Assembly (NCBI GenBank): GCA_947063855.1
Contig: CAMSTW010000010.1
Span: 1 to 64,000, forward strand
Direction: 5' to 3'
Source of the DNA: an uncultured Dorea sp.
GTDB lineage: Bacteria; Bacillota; Clostridia; Lachnospirales; Lachnospiraceae
Length of the DNA stretch: 64,000 bases
In this document: positions 62,529 to 64,000 of the stretch, in pieces
Numbering within the stretch: the stretch's first letter is position 1
How the letters are laid out: each line of letters opens with the position of its first letter
Position numbers and translations under genes: made by a program
The notes under the pieces: model-generated
Seen by the model: the letters and a program-made list of their open reading frames with translations, nothing else
Told to the model about the DNA's origin: nothing
Databases searched by the model: none

Positions 62529-63542
62529 TCAAGCCTTCAACAAATACCTGCTCACCGGGAATTCCAATATCATCTCTGTTCCTTCCTGCTCTTTAGAATC
62601 CACCTTTATCACAATCCCCAGTTTCCTGCAAAGCCTCTCACACAGATAAAGCCCCATCCCCGTGGAACGCTCCCTCTTGCGCCCGTTGCTTCCGGTAAAT
62701 CCCTTCTCGAAGATACGCTCCAGCTCCTCCTCCCTGATGCCAATCCCGTTATCCTTCACAATCAGCCGCACCCCGTGCCCATACTTTTCCGTATAGATCC
62801 AGATCCGTGCTCCTGTCTCTTGGCGGTACTTCGTACTGTTCAAAACAAGCTGATTCAGGATAAATGTGATCCATTTCCCGTCTGTATACGCCGGATCACT
62901 ACAATCCACCTCGGCGTGAACCCGGCTCTGGATCAGATACCCCTTGTTCCTCTTCAATACCACTACTGCAATCTCCTGCAGATTGGTCTTACGGATTACA
63001 TAATCCTTATACACTTCACCCGATCTTGCGTAATACAGCGCCATATCCACATAATTTTCTATCTTCTGATTCTCAAGGCGTATCCGCCGCGTCACATCAT
63101 CCTTATGATTTTCGCACATCAGGTCAATACTCGTGATGGGCGCCTTAATCTCATGCACCCAGCTCTCTATATATTCCCGATATTCCTTCTGTTCGTCTTC
63201 AATCTGCCGGATCCGCTCAATGACCGACTTATTCGAGATGCGGATCATCTCCCTGTATAACCGGTCCTCAAGCCGGTGGGACACAGGCATCAGTTCACCC
63301 AGAAGATACCGCTGATCCATCTTCTCAAGCGTCGCCTCCAATTCCTGAAAATAACATTTCCTGCTATAATATCCGTACCCAAGCCATACGGCCAGAAGCG
63401 AAAACCAGAAAATGAGAATCAAGAGCATATATCCCGTCTCATAACCCGTAGCATGTAAAAATCCTGCCAGAAGCAGCATACATCCCGCATGCAGCACCAG
63501 AAGCAGGAGCTTATCCCTTAGATATTCCGTCATCTTCATCAT
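62529..63542 (-). CDS. Bce-type intramembrane-sensing histidine kinase
   Basis: Protein of 337 aa. Two membrane segments separated by only a few residues (LLLLVLHAGCMLLLAGFL and GYMLLILIFWFSLLAVWL) and no outer sensor, then the H-box YIESWVHEIKAPITSIDLMC, which is the BceS pattern, and ATPase motifs LNQLVLNSTKY, VKDNGIGIREEE and RSTGMGLYL. Such kinases are driven by a BceAB transporter. The only nearby Bce pair in the right direction is the decayed one at 56.7-58.6 kb, now separated by other genes. Confidence 0.93.
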   Translation of the reverse strand: MMKMTEYLRDKLLLLVLHAGCMLLLAGFLHATGYETGYMLLILIFWFSLLAVWLGYGYYSRKCYFQELEATLEKMDQRYLLGELMPVSHRLEDRLYREMIRISNKSVIERIRQIEDEQKEYREYIESWVHEIKAPITSIDLMCENHKDDVTRRIRLENQKIENYVDMALYYARSGEVYKDYVIRKTNLQEIAVVVLKRNKGYLIQSRVHAEVDCSDPAYTDGKWITFILNQLVLNSTKYRQETGARIWIYTEKYGHGVRLIVKDNGIGIREEELERIFEKGFTGSNGRKRERSTGMGLYLCERLCRKLGIVIKVDSKEQEGTEMILEFPVSRYLLKA

Positions 63543-63613
63543 CTGATTCCTCTACTTAATGAATGCTTATCTGCCAGCCAGCTGTTGTTCAAACTTTTAC
63601 TATCTGTACCGCC

Positions 63614-64000
63614 TCATATCCGGTATCCCATCCCCCGTTTCGTCTCAATGAAATCAGATATTCCGATCTGCTTAAGCTTGCCCCGGATACGTGTGATATT
63701 CACACTCAATGTATTGTCATCAATGAATACCTGATTATCCCACAGATACTCGACCATATCCGCCCGTGAGACAATCTCACCCTTCTTCTGGAATAACAGA
63801 TGCAGAATCTTAAGTTCATTCCTTGATAATTCTGTCTGCCTGCCCCGAAAGCTTACCGTACCTCTGGCAAGGTTAAGCTCTGCTTCCCTGTGAACCAGTC
63901 TTACCGGCTCTTCTTTGGCATACCGACAGGTTCTTTTTAAGACAGCGCCGATCCTTGCAAGAAGAACAGGCGTCTGAAAAGGCTTCGTGATATAGTCGTC
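63614..64000 (-). CDS. OmpR family response regulator, 5' end outside the window
   Basis: Partial gene; the last 128 residues are visible. It begins within the receiver domain at DDYITKPFQTPVLLARIGAV (conserved Lys-Pro), then the winged-helix domain: ELSRNELKILHLLFQKKGEI, VSRADMVEYLWDNQVFIDDN and ETKRGMGYRI at the end. It is the cognate regulator of the BceS-like kinase 71 bp downstream. The phosphorylated Asp lies beyond the window edge. Confidence 0.92.
   Translation of the reverse strand, partial: DDYITKPFQTPVLLARIGAVLKRTCRYAKEEPVRLVHREAELNLARGTVSFRGRQTELSRNELKILHLLFQKKGEIVSRADMVEYLWDNQVFIDDNTLSVNITRIRGKLKQIGISDFIETKRGMGYRI

Overview
The window reads as a chromosome segment of a low-to-moderate GC, spore-forming Firmicute, most likely a Lachnospiraceae (Clostridium cluster XIVa) relative. 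The grounds are sporulation genes (yqfC, yqfD, a SpoVB-type flippase, a BofC-like protein), DUF896 and DUF4250 proteins, strong AGGAGG-type ribosome binding sites with frequent GTG/TTG starts, and Bce-type ABC/two-component modules. Almost every gene is on the minus strand; the plus-strand exceptions are a TetR regulator, a sugar O-acetyltransferase and a toxin-like pair. I saw no tRNA, rRNA or CRISPR array. The species is not claimed.

Layout by coordinate (minus-strand transcription runs right to left). 0.1-7.1 kb: a TetR-divergent cassette with a very large M14 metallopeptidase, the DUF969/DUF979 pair annotated in other genomes as a 5-oxoproline transporter, and an M29/NicX-like hydrolase. 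It looks like a peptide-derivative uptake and breakdown operon. 7.1-9.7 kb: a GNAT acetyltransferase, a membrane protein and an HI0933-type flavoprotein. 9.7-17.8 kb: mutS-mutL-miaA, a small TPR-like protein, an aluminium-resistance/Met-gamma-lyase-like PLP enzyme and a minimal nucleotidyltransferase. 17.8-29.4 kb: a variable block lying between mutS and miaB, with a giant DUF4132 protein, a CmpB-like membrane protein, a TfoX C-terminal protein, a glycosyltransferase, a 2-hydroxyacid dehydrogenase, a plus-strand JAMM-type polymorphic-toxin tail with a candidate immunity gene, a methyltransferase and a Nudix hydrolase. 29.5-38.6 kb: miaB, a 5-formyl-THF cyclo-ligase fused to DUF4250, DUF896, BofC-like, SpoVB-like, ybeY, phoH, yqfD, yqfC and a YjfB motility protein. 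38.8-45.2 kb: ilvC, ilvN, a truncated HAD phosphatase, a sugar acetyltransferase, an ECF sigma/anti-sigma pair and an L,D-transpeptidase.

45.2-64 kb is an envelope-stress, signalling and defence region. An OmpR-type regulator and kinase sit ahead of two ABC exporters (a MacB-like pair and a Bce-like pair). Next come a hypothetical protein behind a SigD-like promoter and a two-gene AAA15 ATPase/RloB-like module (AbiL-like). After that lies a decayed third ABC pair whose ATPase and permease are joined by an internal deletion, then an AbiE-like toxin-antitoxin remnant with an intact antitoxin and a truncated toxin. The region ends with an AgrC/AgrA-like pair and a Bce-type kinase and regulator; the regulator runs off the window.

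Main points of interest: the AAA15/RloB module, the JAMM toxin tail and partner, the AbiE-like remnant with repeat-rich operator, the ABC deletion junction, the cyclo-ligase-DUF4250 fusion, in-frame minisatellites in mutL and the cyclo-ligase gene, and two SigD-like promoters that suggest a motility regulon. All statements rest on reading the sequence and remembered family knowledge; no database search was run.
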